Positions 52,905 through 62,966 of a DNA stretch of 64,000 nt are shown here, piece after piece. The DNA comes from Clostridiales bacterium (GTDB lineage: Bacteria; Bacillota; Clostridia; Christensenellales; Pumilibacteraceae), in contig JAFLVD010000001.1 in NCBI GenBank assembly GCA_022508485.1, positions 173,430 through 237,429 on the forward strand, in the 5' to 3' direction. Numbering within the stretch: position 1 is the stretch's first letter; every line of letters starts with the position of its first letter. The notes below the pieces were generated by a model, which saw only the letters and a list, made by a program, of their open reading frames with translations, ran no database searches and was not told where the DNA came from. A program made the position numbers and the translations under genes.

Positions 52905-54221
52905 CTAAATTATATATTTTTTTAGGTCGTGAGCGGAAATTTCCTTTGCGAGATGCTCGATAACGTACGCTTTATCTATCGTTACGTCGAGCATCATCGG
53001 ATTGTTGCCGTCCGCATTGTAGCTTATATCTTCGAGCAAGCTTTCCATAACTGTGTGAAGCCTTCTTGCGCCTATATCCTCGCCCGTTTCGTTTTCGAGA
53101 ACGGCGAGTCTACTCATTTCTTCTATGGCCTCCCGAGTAAATGAAAGATTGATATTTTCCACTCTCAACAACGCCGCGTACTGACGGGTAACCGCGTTTT
53201 CCGGCTCTGTAAAGATTTTAACGAAATCCTCGTACGAGAGCGATTCTAAGTCTACGCGTATGGGGAATCTGCCCTGAAGCTCGGGGATAAGATCGGTAAC
53301 GCTTGAAATCTGGAACGCACCTGCCGCGATAAACAGAATGTAATCGGTCTTTATCGCGCCGTACTTGGTCATTACGGTGCAGCCCTCGACAATAGGAAGT
53401 ATATCGCGCTGAACGCCCTCGCGCGAGACGTCCATACCTCCGCCGGCGCCTTTGCGGTTGGCGATTTTATCTATCTCGTCGATAAATATTATGCCGTCCT
53501 CTTGCGCGCGGCGCACGCCTTCCGATTTTATGGCGTCCATATCGAGGAGGCGTTCGCTTTCCTCTTCCATATAAATCTCAATCGCCTCTTCCACGCTGAC
53601 CTTGCGGCGTTTTTTGCGCTGAGGAAGAATGCCGCCGAGCATTTCGCCGATATTTATGTCTATATTCATTCCGGGCATCGCCTCGAGCTTGGGCGCGCTT
53701 TCCGCAACCTCTATTTCGACCGTAAGCTTATTGAGCTTGCCCGATTTTAATTCCTCTTCTACCTGCGACTTGATAACCGATTCGGGAACGTCCGCCTTGT
53801 CCTTTTTACGCGCTTTTACAATCGCGTTAATAATCTTTTGTTCGGCAAACTCGCGCGCCTTGTTGGCAACGACCGCCATTTGTTCTTCCTTAACGAGATG
53901 AACCGCCGTTTCCGCAAGGTCGCGTATCATCGATTCCACGTCGCGGCCGACGTAGCCGACCTCGGTGTACTTGGTGGCTTCCACCTTGATAAACGGCGCT
54001 TTTACTATCTTTGCAAGCCGCCTTGCAATCTCGGTTTTACCGACGCCGGTAGGGCCTTTCATAACGATGTTTTTGGGCGTTATTTCCTCGCGCTCGGCCT
54101 CGGTGAGCTTGCTTCTGCGGTAGCGGTTTCTAAGCGCAATCGCAACGGCACGCTTGGCCTTGCTCTGACCGATAATGTATCTGTCAAGCTCAGCTACGAT
54201 CTGCTTGGGGGTAAGGTTCAT
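52905..54221 (-). CDS. hslU: ATP-dependent protease ATPase subunit HslU (ClpY)
   Basis: The 438-residue AAA+ unfoldase has Walker [15 protein letters not shown], an intermediate domain (about 105-235), Walker [11 protein letters not shown] and sensor segments. It feeds substrates to HslV. ATG 54221 overlaps the hslV stop and has GGAGG upstream; the longer frame to 54380 is out-of-frame hslV sequence and is rejected. Confidence 0.97.
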   Translation of the reverse strand: MNLTPKQIVAELDRYIIGQSKAKRAVAIALRNRYRRSKLTEAEREEITPKNIVMKGPTGVGKTEIARRLAKIVKAPFIKVEATKYTEVGYVGRDVESMIRDLAETAVHLVKEEQMAVVANKAREFAEQKIINAIVKARKKDKADVPESVIKSQVEEELKSGKLNKLTVEIEVAESAPKLEAMPGMNIDINIGEMLGGILPQRKKRRKVSVEEAIEIYMEEESERLLDMDAIKSEGVRRAQEDGIIFIDEIDKIANRKGAGGGMDVSREGVQRDILPIVEGCTVMTKYGAIKTDYILFIAAGAFQISSVTDLIPELQGRFPIRVDLESLSYEDFVKIFTEPENAVTRQYAALLRVENINLSFTREAIEEMSRLAVLENETGEDIGARRLHTVMESLLEDISYNADGNNPMMLDVTIDKAYVIEHLAKEISAHDLKKYII

Positions 54222-54754
54222 TTCGCCACCTCCACAATGATGTTGGAATTGGTGTAAATACATATCTCGGAAGCAATGCGCATCGACTCGCGCGCGATTT
54301 CCTCCGCCGTCATGTTTGTGTTGTCGATAAGCGCCCTGCCTGCGGCAAGCGCATAGTTTCCGCCCGAACCGATTGCACAAATGCCGTGCTCGGGTTCTAT
54401 AACCTCACCCGTGCCCGACACGATAAACATATCGTTTTTGTCGGCGACGATTAAAAGCGCTTCGAGCTGGCGCATATTTCTGTCGCCGCGCCAAAGCATT
54501 GCAAGCTCTACGGCCGAGCGCATAAGGTTGCCGGAATACTTGTTAAGCATTTCCTCAAACCTCTCGCTTAACGTAAACGCGTCGGCAACCGAGCCGGCAA
54601 AGCCGAGAATAACGCTGTCGTTATAAACGCGGCGAACCTTTTTCGCATTGCCCTTCATTATTACCTGCTGGTTCTGCGTAACCTGTCCGTCGCCGGCAAT
54701 GACAGTCTGACCGTCCTTGCGAACGCCTATTATGGTTGTTCCTTCGAGTTTCAT
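54218..54754 (-). CDS. hslV: ATP-dependent protease proteolytic subunit HslV (ClpQ)
   Basis: The 178-residue proteasome-like peptidase has [10 protein letters not shown] after a five-residue MKLEG, whose removal would expose the catalytic Thr. [15 protein letters not shown] and the Gly-rich [17 protein letters not shown] follow. AAAGGAG precedes the ATG. The leader contains two tandem 82-bp repeats. Confidence 0.95.
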   Translation of the reverse strand: MKLEGTTIIGVRKDGQTVIAGDGQVTQNQQVIMKGNAKKVRRVYNDSVILGFAGSVADAFTLSERFEEMLNKYSGNLMRSAVELAMLWRGDRNMRQLEALLIVADKNDMFIVSGTGEVIEPEHGICAIGSGGNYALAAGRALIDNTNMTAEEIARESMRIASEICIYTNSNIIVEVAK

Positions 54755-54768
54755 ATCTCACTCCTTTC

Positions 54769-54932
54769 GCAATCACAGATTGATTATTTTATGTCGTTAG
54801 CTGTTTTTAGCGTCTGTTGTTCTATCGGTATTGCATTTTCCGATTGTATCGCAATCACAGATTGATTATTTTATTTCCTTAGCTGTTTTTGGTGTCTGCT
54901 GTTCTATCGGTATTGCATTTACTAATTATATC
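54769..54932 (-). repeat. Two tandem 82-bp repeats forming the hslV leader
   Basis: Copy 1 covers 54769-54850 and copy 2 54851-54932; they match at roughly nine positions in ten by eye. On the minus strand each ends with AAATAATCAATCTGTGATTG, which includes a small hairpin CAATC-TGT-GATTG. Nearly the same motif with A for G occurs in the asp23/nusB leader at 14982-14998. Confidence 0.8.
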
Positions 54933-54953
54933 ACAACGTTTCGCTCTTGACAA
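54925..54953 (-). promoter_or_regulatory. Promoter of hslVU
   Basis: Minus strand TTGTCA (54948-54953), 17-bp spacer, TATAAT (54925-54930). Transcription would start near 54918 so that both repeats lie in the leader. Copy 1 carries a TACAAT at the matching place, without a good -35. Confidence 0.7.
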
Positions 54954-54971
54954 ACGAATTTAATCGTAATA

Positions 54972-56258
54972 TTATTGCGCCGACAGCGTACTTTTTACAA
55001 AATCGCGAATCGCCTCGTCGCTTCTGTTATAATAAGCAAGCTTTCTGTCCGCCTTTTTACCGCCGATGGGTGGCAAGATTCCGAAATTGGCGTTCATCGG
55101 CTGAAAGTTTACATTTGGCGTAGAGATGTATCTCAACAGTGCGCCGATTACCGTTTCCTCGGGCGGAATAACGGTGCCGCGACCGTTTAATATCCGTTCG
55201 GCGTTTATTGCGGCGACAAGCCCCGTCGCAATGCTCTCAACGTACCCTTCGACGCCGCAAAGCTGACCGGCGATAAATACGCTATTATAGTTTTTAAGCC
55301 TTAGGTCGGGATTTAACGACTTCGGCGCGTTAATAAACGTGTTTCTGTGCATAACGCCGTAGCGCACGATTTCCATATTTTTAAGCGCCGGAATCATGGA
55401 AAACACGCGCTTTTGCTCGCCGAACTTTAAGTTTGTTTGGAAGCCGACAAGGTTATACAGCGTGCTTAACGCGTTTTCCTTTCTGAGCTGCAAAACCGCA
55501 TAGTACTTTTTGTCGAAGCCTACGGGTCGAAGCGGACCGTACCTTAGCGCGTCCACGCCGCGAGACGCCATAACCTCGACGGGCATACACCCTTCAAACA
55601 CGTCCGTTATCTCGTCTACCGCGCGCTCGGCGCTTACGAGCGCGTCGTAAAACGCAAGATACTCGTCCTTAGTCATCGGGCAGTTAAGGTAGTCGTCGCC
55701 GCCCTTTCCGTACCTCGCGCCGAAAAACGCATGGCTCATGTCGATGCTTTCGGCGGTTATAATGGGCGCCGCGGCGTCGAAAAAGGACAACGACTCTTCG
55801 CCCGTCAGCTTACCGATATAGCTTGCAAGGCTGTCGTGGCATACCGGCCCCGCGCACACCAGCGTAAGCGCGTCGGCGTCGAACTCGCCTACCGTTTCGT
55901 TAATGATTTTTATATTACCGCGCCGCCGCACCTCCGCCGTAACGCGCGCGGAAAATTTTTCGCGGTCCACAGCAAGCGCGCCGCCGGCAGGGACGGAAAC
56001 CTCTTTCGCAAATTCGAGAAGCTTACCGCCCAAAATCGAAATTTCGTTTTTAAGCGCGCCGCTCGCCGTAGTCGGCAGAACGCTTTTAAGCGAGTTAGAG
56101 CACACAAGCTCGCCGAGGTTGTCGCTTTTGTGCGCCGCAGAACGCCAATTCGGTTTGGCCTCGAACAGGTTGACGTTTATTCCTCTGTCCGAAAGATAAA
56201 GAGCGGCCTCGCTTCCGGCAAGACCGCCGCCTATAATGTTAATAAGCTTATTTGTCAT
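54972..56258 (-). CDS. trmFO: Methylenetetrahydrofolate-tRNA-(uracil-5-)-methyltransferase TrmFO
   Basis: The 428-residue flavoprotein methylates U54 of tRNA using methylene-THF. It has the FAD motif NIIGGGLAGSEAALYL, KSDNLGELVCSNSLKS, FFGARYGKGGDDYLNCPM and the C-terminal GGVEGYVES-like segment QLCGVEGYVESIATG. Its start overlaps the end of topA; topA-trmFO-hslVU is a standard Firmicute order. Confidence 0.96.
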   Translation of the reverse strand: MTNKLINIIGGGLAGSEAALYLSDRGINVNLFEAKPNWRSAAHKSDNLGELVCSNSLKSVLPTTASGALKNEISILGGKLLEFAKEVSVPAGGALAVDREKFSARVTAEVRRRGNIKIINETVGEFDADALTLVCAGPVCHDSLASYIGKLTGEESLSFFDAAAPIITAESIDMSHAFFGARYGKGGDDYLNCPMTKDEYLAFYDALVSAERAVDEITDVFEGCMPVEVMASRGVDALRYGPLRPVGFDKKYYAVLQLRKENALSTLYNLVGFQTNLKFGEQKRVFSMIPALKNMEIVRYGVMHRNTFINAPKSLNPDLRLKNYNSVFIAGQLCGVEGYVESIATGLVAAINAERILNGRGTVIPPEETVIGALLRYISTPNVNFQPMNANFGILPPIGGKKADRKLAYYNRSDEAIRDFVKSTLSAQ

Positions 56259-58647
56259 TTTTTTCGGAATCTGCTTTATACTTACAATCTTTGTTAGAGC
56301 ATTTTATATAGTCGCCGTTTTTGCCCGACTTTTCGACGAGAAGCGAACCGCAATCGGGGCACTTTTCGCCTGTCGGCCGCGACGAAACCGCGAAGTCGCA
56401 ATCAGGATAGCCTGTGCAGCCGTAAAACGCCGAGCGCGCCTTAACAATCATTTTGAGCGGTTTACCGCACTTGGGACAAGGCGGAAGCGGCGCGCCGTCG
56501 TCCTCTTTTTTGTCGAGGTTGACGATATTTTTGCATTTGGGGTAATTGGGGCACGCGAGGAACTTGCCGAACCTGCCAGTCTTAACAATCATGGTTGCGC
56601 CGCACTTTTCGCAAACAACGTCTGACTGCTCTACGGGCTTGGGCGGAACGACGTTGCCGTTTTCGTCCAGCGTTTTGGTGTTTTTGCACTTGGGGTAATT
56701 GGGACACGCGAGGAATTTGCCGAACTTGCCCGTTTTTAAAATCATCGTAGCGCCGCACTTTTCGCAAACCACGTTCGACTCGTTGTCGCCGATATGCTCT
56801 ACGATATTTCCTTTCTCGTCGATATCCTTTGTGTTTTTGCACTTAGGGTAATTGGGGCACGCGAGGAACCTGCCGTTTTTTCCCGTTTTAATAACCATTT
56901 TTGCGCCGCACTTTTCACAAACGTGGTCGGTAATCTCGTCGGGCGCTTTAAGCGTGTAGTCATCGTTTTTTGCCGCCTTCACCCTATCCTCGAAGCCGTC
57001 GTAAAATTCTGAAACCACGTTTTGCCACTTTACGCCGTTTTCCTCTATTTCGTCGAGTTCGCTTTCCATTTTGGCGGTAAAATCGACGTTCATAATTTCG
57101 GGGAAGTATTTTACGAGCATGTCGGTAACGTCCTCGCCGAGCTGTGTGGGCACAATTGTCTTTTGCTCGCGCGAAACGTATTTACGCGCAAACAACAGCG
57201 ATACTGTGGGCGTGTATGTTGCGGGGCGACCTATGCCGCGATCTTCCATCGCTTTTACAAGGCTCGCCTCGGTAAATCTTGCCGGCGGCTTTGTAAACTT
57301 CTGCTCGTTTTCGAACTTGATAAATTCGAGCTTGTCGCCTACGTTGAGGTCGGGAACTTTGACCGCATACTCGTCTTTGTCCGCCTTGCTCTCCACGGCA
57401 TAAACCTTTGTAAAGCCGTCAAACAGCGGCGTACGCGCATTTACGCGGAAGCCGTAGTCCTTTGCCGCAATATCGACCGTCATGGAATTGTAGGTGGCAT
57501 CGGACATCTGGCTTGCGAGGAAACGCTTATAGATAAGGTCGTAAAGCGCGTATTGATATTTATTGAGATGAGCGCGAACGCTTTGCGGCGTTCTGTCGAG
57601 AGTGATCGGGCGGATTGCCTCGTGGGCGTCCTGCGCGCTCTTTTTGGAAGCGTAATTGTTGGGCTTTTCGGGAAGGTAACCGTCCCCGAAGTTCTTTCCT
57701 ATATACTCGCGCGCCGCCGCAATCGCTTCCGCGGAAACGCGCGTCGAGTCGGTACGTATATAAGTTATAAGCGCAACCTTGCCCTCGCCGGGAAGGTCGA
57801 CGCCTTCGTAAAGCTGCTGAGCCGCAAGCGATGTTTGCTTTAAGCTCATTCCAAGCTTATTGAGCGCGTCCTGCTGCATGGTGGACGTTATAAACGGTGC
57901 AAACGGATGCGATTTCGTAACGCTCTTTTTAACGTCCGAAACGACGTATTCGGCGCCGACAAGGTCTTTTTTGACCTTTTCCACGTCGGACTCGCACGAC
58001 AGCTTTATCTTTTCCCCGTTATGAGCGACAAGCGCCGCTTTGATATTATCGTTTTTCGCTTTTAAATGCGCAAAGAAACTCCAATATTCCTCGGGCACGA
58101 ACGCGCGGATTTCGCGCTCTCTGTCTACTATAAGCCTAAGCGTTACCGATTGCACCCTGCCGGCGCTCAAATTGCTCTGAATCTTTTTGCAGATTATGGG
58201 CGAAACCTTGTAGCCTACAAGCCTGTCGAGCACTCGCCGCGCCTGCTGCGCGTCGACAAGTTTCTTGTCGATTGCGCGCGGATGTTTAAGCGCGTTCTGA
58301 ACGGCGGTCTTGCTTATCTCGTTAAACTCTATTCTTATCGGGGCGTTTTCGGGAATGTTGAGAAGAGTCGCAACGTGCCACGATATAGCCTCGCCCTCGC
58401 GGTCCGGGTCGGTTGCAAGAAGAACCTTGCTTGCCGAAGCCGCGGCGTTTTTAAGCCGCTCTACCGTTTCCTTTTTGTCGTCCATAATTACGTACGTCGG
58501 TTCGAACGCGTTATTTACGTCGACCGCGAGTCGTTTGGACGGCAAATCCCTGACGTGTCCGCCGGTGGCGAACACCTTGTAGCCTGCGCCCAAGTACTTT
58601 TGGACGGTTTCGAGCTTTCCTATACCCTCGATAATAACAAGATTCAT
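56248..58647 (-). CDS. topA: DNA topoisomerase I with five C-terminal zinc ribbons
   Basis: The 799-residue type IA enzyme relaxes negative supercoils. The Toprim domain starts LVIIEGIGKLETVQKYLG, where most bacteria have VESPAKAKTI; the catalytic Glu and the Lys remain. DPDREGEAISWH holds the metal-binding acidic residues, and the active-site Tyr is in ITYIRTDSTRVS. Five Cys4 ribbons follow, the first three nearly identical in sequence. ATG 58647 has AAAGGAG upstream; the frame to 58698 is longer than the family. Confidence 0.97.
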   Translation of the reverse strand: MNLVIIEGIGKLETVQKYLGAGYKVFATGGHVRDLPSKRLAVDVNNAFEPTYVIMDDKKETVERLKNAAASASKVLLATDPDREGEAISWHVATLLNIPENAPIRIEFNEISKTAVQNALKHPRAIDKKLVDAQQARRVLDRLVGYKVSPIICKKIQSNLSAGRVQSVTLRLIVDREREIRAFVPEEYWSFFAHLKAKNDNIKAALVAHNGEKIKLSCESDVEKVKKDLVGAEYVVSDVKKSVTKSHPFAPFITSTMQQDALNKLGMSLKQTSLAAQQLYEGVDLPGEGKVALITYIRTDSTRVSAEAIAAAREYIGKNFGDGYLPEKPNNYASKKSAQDAHEAIRPITLDRTPQSVRAHLNKYQYALYDLIYKRFLASQMSDATYNSMTVDIAAKDYGFRVNARTPLFDGFTKVYAVESKADKDEYAVKVPDLNVGDKLEFIKFENEQKFTKPPARFTEASLVKAMEDRGIGRPATYTPTVSLLFARKYVSREQKTIVPTQLGEDVTDMLVKYFPEIMNVDFTAKMESELDEIEENGVKWQNVVSEFYDGFEDRVKAAKNDDYTLKAPDEITDHVCEKCGAKMVIKTGKNGRFLACPNYPKCKNTKDIDEKGNIVEHIGDNESNVVCEKCGATMILKTGKFGKFLACPNYPKCKNTKTLDENGNVVPPKPVEQSDVVCEKCGATMIVKTGRFGKFLACPNYPKCKNIVNLDKKEDDGAPLPPCPKCGKPLKMIVKARSAFYGCTGYPDCDFAVSSRPTGEKCPDCGSLLVEKSGKNGDYIKCSNKDCKYKADSEKNDK

Positions 58648-58657
58648 ACTGTCTCCT

Positions 58658-59725
58658 TTAAGTTGCCGTATATAAATTTTTCGATTTCTCGTGTACAAGT
58701 CCGTATATAATGAGCGACGACAGCGCCGTGTTAAGTTCGGACACCGTAAGTCCGCTTTTTTCGACGAGCGCGTCGAACGTAGTCTCGCCGCTTGAAAGTA
58801 TATCCATTACGCGCTGTTCGGTAAAGTCGAGCGCTATCGTCTGCGGTTTCGTAATTGTGCTTTGACCGTAATAATCGAGTATATCGGCCGCAGACGTTAC
58901 GGCAATGCCGCCCTGCTTAATGAGCTTGTTGGTGCCAATCGAGCGCGGTTTATCTATGTCGCCGGGCACCGCAAAAACGTCTCTACCCTGTTCGAGCGCA
59001 CAGTCCGCCGTAATAAGAGCGCCGCTCTTTTCCGCCGCTTCCACAACGAGTACGCCCTTACTGAGTCCGCTTATTATACGGTTACGCTGCGGAAAAGTAT
59101 ACACAGAACCGTGAACGTCGGGCGGATATTCGCTTAGCACAAGCCCCACCTTACAAATCTTATCGAAAAGCGCGAGATTGCTTACCGGCGTAACGTTGTT
59201 AATTCCGCTTCCGAGTACCGCAACAGTTTTTCCGCCGACGTCGAGCGTCGCGGCGTGAGCGAATCCGTCTATCCCGGTCGCGAGGCCGCTTACAATCGTA
59301 AAGCCGGAATAAGCCAGCTCTTTTACTATCTTTTCGGTTGCGTACTTACCGTACGGCGACGCGCGGCGCGTTCCGACGACCGCAAGATTTTTATCGCCTC
59401 GCGCTAAGTATATGTCGCCTTTATAAAAAAGCGCAAGCGGCGGATCTACCTCGCGCTGCGACAGACTTTCCGGAAAAAGCGGATCCGCGCGCGTAACGTA
59501 TTCGATATGGTTAATCTCTAAGTAGTACTTTATCTTTTTAATGTAGTCCTCGTTATGCGAACGTTTAAGCGTGGAAAACGTTTTATCGTCGAGGTTCAGT
59601 CTGGTGGTATCTTCCCCAAAGCTGTCCCAGAGTTTAGTTAAAGGAACCTCTTCCAAAAGTCTGTTAAGCTTACGAGTGGATATTCCCGAGTAAGCCAGCC
59701 AAAGATACACGTCGGATAAAAGCAT
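58658..59725 (-). CDS. dprA: DNA processing protein DprA
   Basis: The 355-residue protein loads RecA on incoming single-stranded DNA. It has an N-terminal helical region, the Rossmann-like core with VVGTRRASPYG, SGLATGIDGFAHAATL and VLGSGIN, and a C-terminal winged helix (TTFDALVEKSGLTVSELN). Its start overlaps the comM stop; comM-dprA-topA is the common order. Confidence 0.95.
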   Translation of the reverse strand: MLLSDVYLWLAYSGISTRKLNRLLEEVPLTKLWDSFGEDTTRLNLDDKTFSTLKRSHNEDYIKKIKYYLEINHIEYVTRADPLFPESLSQREVDPPLALFYKGDIYLARGDKNLAVVGTRRASPYGKYATEKIVKELAYSGFTIVSGLATGIDGFAHAATLDVGGKTVAVLGSGINNVTPVSNLALFDKICKVGLVLSEYPPDVHGSVYTFPQRNRIISGLSKGVLVVEAAEKSGALITADCALEQGRDVFAVPGDIDKPRSIGTNKLIKQGGIAVTSAADILDYYGQSTITKPQTIALDFTEQRVMDILSSGETTFDALVEKSGLTVSELNTALSSLIIYGLVHEKSKNLYTAT

Positions 59726-61269
59726 TATCGTACCGCCTTATCGAGCGACCTGTACATAATCGCTTCCGCAACATGCTTGCTCTCTATCTTGGGATTGCCG
59801 TCGAGGTCGGCGATTGTGCGCGCAACCTTGAGTATGCGCGTATACGCTCGCGCCGAAAAACCGAGCTTGTCGAACGCATTCGACAATATCCTCTCGCCTG
59901 CCGAGTCGAGCGCGCAGTGAGATTTTATCATCTCTGACGTCATTTTGGAATTGGAATGAACAAAAGAGCCTTTAAATCTTTCCGTTTGGATTTTTCGCGC
60001 CGCGTTAACTCGCGCCTTGACCGAGCTTGAACTTTCCGCCGTCTCGCTCGAAGTAAGCTCGTCGTAACGCACCTCGTCAACCTCGACGTGAATATCTATT
60101 CTGTCGAGAAGCGGACCCGAAATCCTGCCCATATACTTTTGTATCTGTGCGGGCGTGCACGAGCAGTCGTGCGTTCCCGAGCCGTAATAACCGCAGGGAC
60201 AAGGGTTCATGCTCGCGACAAGCATAAAGTTGGCAGGATATTCCACCGACCGCGCCGCGCGCGACACGGTTATTACGCCGTCCTCGAGCGGCTGGCGAAG
60301 TATCTCGAGCACGGCGCGCGGATATTCGGGAAGCTCGTCCAAAAACAACACGCCGTTATGCGCAAAACTTATCTCGCCGGGGTGAGAGGTCGAGCCGCCG
60401 CCGGTGAGAGCGATTTTGCTTGCCGTGTGGTGAGGACAGCGGAACGGTCTTTCCGTTACGATACCCACGGAGTCGTCGAGAATGCCGGCAACAGAATGAA
60501 TCTTAGTCGTCTCGAGCGCTTCCGCTTCCGTCATGTCGGGAAGAATACCGGGAATGCACTTTGCGAGCATGGTTTTTCCGCCGCCGGGCGCGCCTATCAT
60601 AATCATATTATGTCCGCCGGCTGCGGCGATTTCAAGCGCGCGCTTTGCAGAGTACTGACCTTTTACAAACTTTAAGTCCTCGCCGGCTACCGCCGCACCG
60701 CCGATAACGATATCGCTCTTTTCGACGGGAATCGCCGCCGCGCCGTTAATTATATCGACAGCCTCGCGGAGATTTTTTACGGCATAAACGTCAATGCCTT
60801 GTATGTAACGCGCCTCGTTGGCATTGCCGTAAGGAATAACGATTTTTTTAATTCCGCGCTCTTTGGCGGAAATAAGTATGGGCATTACGCCGTTAATCTT
60901 TCTTACCTCGCCGGACAGCGACAGCTCGCCGAGAAAAACGCAGTCGTTTACCGAGTTTAGCGGCTTTTGCTTGTCGTCGACGCCGGCCTGCTCGGTGGAT
61001 ACCAACATTCCGAGCGCGATTGCAAGGTCGAAAGCCGACCCACCCTTTTTCGTGTGCGCCGGCGCAAGATTTACCGTTATTCTGCGCGGTGAAAAATAAA
61101 AACCGCTGTTTTTGATTGCGGAGTGAACGCGTTCGCTCGATTCCTTAACCGCAGTGTCGGGAAGTCCGACGATATCCACCGCAGGCAGCCCGGGACTTAT
61201 GTCCACTTCAACCGAAACACCGTAACCCCTCAATCCGTCGAGAGCGTAGCTTTTAATCCTCGATAACAA
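59725..61269 (-). CDS. comM: Mg-chelatase-like AAA+ helicase ComM (YifB)
   Basis: The 514-residue protein has an N-terminal Lon-like domain, Walker A GAPGGGKTMLAKCIPGI, GVLFLDELPEYPRAVLE, a Cys-rich NPCPCGYYG insert and the Mg-chelatase C-terminal domain. ComM promotes branch migration during DNA uptake in other bacteria. The start is taken as TTG at 61269, because AGGTGG lies 5 nt upstream and the upstream gene's stop adjoins; the longer frame to 61290 has no support. Confidence 0.92.
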   Translation of the reverse strand: MLSRIKSYALDGLRGYGVSVEVDISPGLPAVDIVGLPDTAVKESSERVHSAIKNSGFYFSPRRITVNLAPAHTKKGGSAFDLAIALGMLVSTEQAGVDDKQKPLNSVNDCVFLGELSLSGEVRKINGVMPILISAKERGIKKIVIPYGNANEARYIQGIDVYAVKNLREAVDIINGAAAIPVEKSDIVIGGAAVAGEDLKFVKGQYSAKRALEIAAAGGHNMIMIGAPGGGKTMLAKCIPGILPDMTEAEALETTKIHSVAGILDDSVGIVTERPFRCPHHTASKIALTGGGSTSHPGEISFAHNGVLFLDELPEYPRAVLEILRQPLEDGVITVSRAARSVEYPANFMLVASMNPCPCGYYGSGTHDCSCTPAQIQKYMGRISGPLLDRIDIHVEVDEVRYDELTSSETAESSSSVKARVNAARKIQTERFKGSFVHSNSKMTSEMIKSHCALDSAGERILSNAFDKLGFSARAYTRILKVARTIADLDGNPKIESKHVAEAIMYRSLDKAVR

Positions 61270-61270
61270 A

Positions 61271-62797
61271 CTAATCCACCTTTCTCGCAAAAAACTCTTT
61301 TATACTCGCGCCGAAGCCGTCGCGAGCGCGTAACATCTTTTTATTGCCCGTCGTCCCTATGCTGACCGTGGTAAGAGTAAAGTATAAATGCGCAAGCACC
61401 GTTACGACCGAGCACGCAATAGGCACCGCCGCCAAATTCCCGTCCATAAAGAAGGTCGTGGTCGAAATAGAGAAGTTTTCCGCGTTATTAAGGAAGCCGG
61501 CGCACGCAAGCACGCTCGACGCGTTAATAACGTACGCAAGCCCCGAAACAAACAGAATAGAAAGAAGCCGCTTATCCTTAACGAGCGCATACGCTACGGC
61601 AATCAGAATGAGCGACGCGGTAAGCGTTACCGGCGACGCGCCCGGATAGTACACGCAAAGCGTAAACATAGAGTACGCGGCGAGCATCACCATAGTTCCG
61701 CGGTTGCGTTTTGTAAAGTACACGACGCTTACAATTGCGGCTATGATAAGCGTAAACAGCACCGCAAAAAGAATCGCCGGGAATCTCGTATTTGGCACCG
61801 AGCCGTTAAGATTAAACACCGTGTAAATGCTAAGCCCGTTATAGGTAAAGAAATCAAAAGTTAAAAGCGGCGCAAGTAAAAACTCGTAAATAAACGTGAA
61901 CGGATTGTAGCTGTACCCTGCAAACATAGTAAGACCGAGCAAGTACGCTACGACGAGCGAACCTATAAAGCCGATCGGAACGGTAATGATTGCGTTGCAC
62001 TCGCCCTTTATCAGCGCCTTATAGTCGGGCGAGGCGTTTGCCGACTTTTGTGCGGCGGCAATAAAACGGATAGCGCGCACAAGATGGAATATCGAAAAAA
62101 CGGCAAACACGGGGAAAAGGAATATCCCCTCTTTGGACGAAAACGCCGACGCCGTCGCAAACGCGAGCATGGCGGCATAATTCTTTTTTACGAGGAAGTA
62201 AAGCGCAAAGCAAGCAAACATCGAGGTAAAAGTAATAGGCGTCGTCCAGACCACCGAGCCGATAAAGAATATCGGACACACGGCGACAAACGCACAAAGC
62301 ACGTACGCTACGCGCTCGTTAAAGTGTTTACGCGCGATTTTGTAGACCGCAAACGCCGCAAGAACGTCCGAAATAATAAGCGGAAGCTTTACCATAAACT
62401 GCGCGCTCAGCGACGAAAAATCGGTAAGTCCGGTTACATTGGAAAGTCCGCCGAACAAAAGATACACAACATAGGTAATCGGATACAGACAGTGAACGAA
62501 GTTTCCGGTATAGTACTTACCCACTCCGTACTTATCGAGATCGTCGAACATCGAGAGGATAACGTTATAGTCCTCACGGTAGCCGCGCACCGAAAGCGCA
62601 AAAGCAAGTCTTATTACAAAACCGATTGCAAGAATAACAAGAAGCGCCGTCTTTTTGTGAACGACGGGCTTGTCCGACTCTGCGTACTTGCATAAAAAAC
62701 ACAGTAGCGCCGCAATGCACGCCACGGTAAGCAAAACCAAAAATACGATAACTATTATATCCGAGGACGTCGCCGCGCTTAAAGACAAAAATTCCAA
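61271..62797 (-). CDS. GT-C-type integral membrane glycosyltransferase-like protein
   Basis: The protein is about 508 residues with some 11-13 membrane helices. An acidic motif in the first outside loop (VRGYREDYNV) and a long loop before the second helix give the layout of lipid-linked-sugar (GT-C) transferases such as GT39/GT87. Substrate and product cannot be named. TTG at 62797 is chosen: AGAGGTG lies 8 nt upstream, whereas the frame continues to 62917 through the promoter. It starts the comM-dprA-topA unit. Confidence 0.65.
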   Translation of the reverse strand: MEFLSLSAATSSDIIVIVFLVLLTVACIAALLCFLCKYAESDKPVVHKKTALLVILAIGFVIRLAFALSVRGYREDYNVILSMFDDLDKYGVGKYYTGNFVHCLYPITYVVYLLFGGLSNVTGLTDFSSLSAQFMVKLPLIISDVLAAFAVYKIARKHFNERVAYVLCAFVAVCPIFFIGSVVWTTPITFTSMFACFALYFLVKKNYAAMLAFATASAFSSKEGIFLFPVFAVFSIFHLVRAIRFIAAAQKSANASPDYKALIKGECNAIITVPIGFIGSLVVAYLLGLTMFAGYSYNPFTFIYEFLLAPLLTFDFFTYNGLSIYTVFNLNGSVPNTRFPAILFAVLFTLIIAAIVSVVYFTKRNRGTMVMLAAYSMFTLCVYYPGASPVTLTASLILIAVAYALVKDKRLLSILFVSGLAYVINASSVLACAGFLNNAENFSISTTTFFMDGNLAAVPIACSVVTVLAHLYFTLTTVSIGTTGNKKMLRARDGFGASIKEFFARKVD

Positions 62798-62818
62798 AAT
62801 AAAATCACCTCTTTTTCT

Positions 62819-62847
62819 ATTGTAGCAGATTATTACCCATATTGCAA
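62819..62847 (-). promoter_or_regulatory. Promoter of the GT-C gene and downstream comM-dprA-topA
   Basis: Minus strand TTGCAA (62842-62847), 17-bp spacer, TACAAT (62819-62824), about 22 nt before the TTG start. Confidence 0.7.
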
Positions 62848-62903
62848 GAATTTTTACAATTTTTGTATTCCTTATTATATAGAGAAAAATAGCGCGCGGA
62901 CAG

Positions 62904-62933
62904 GCAAAATTCGACACGGTTCGTCATATAAAT
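62904..62933 (+). promoter_or_regulatory. Sigma-E-type promoter of sigK
   Basis: GCAAAAT (62904-62910), 14-bp spacer, CATATAAAT (62925-62933). The spacing equals that of the SpoIIM-like gene promoter. sigK is sigma-E dependent in B. subtilis. It diverges from the GT-C promoter. Confidence 0.55.
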
Positions 62934-62966
62934 GATAACCACTTATTTTATGTTCGGGTGTTAATT

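Noticed and set aside
52902..52923. Leaderless start of hisS (TATAAT 7 nt before ATG)
   Set aside because: No -35 at a suitable distance, and the gene is only 3 nt after hslU, so translational coupling explains it as well.
54222..54380. Upstream extension of hslU inside hslV
   Set aside because: The 53 extra residues are the wrong frame of hslV; family homology and GGAGG place the start at 54221.
54769..54932. CRISPR array
   Set aside because: Only two units, directly abutting, without spacers and located in a gene leader.
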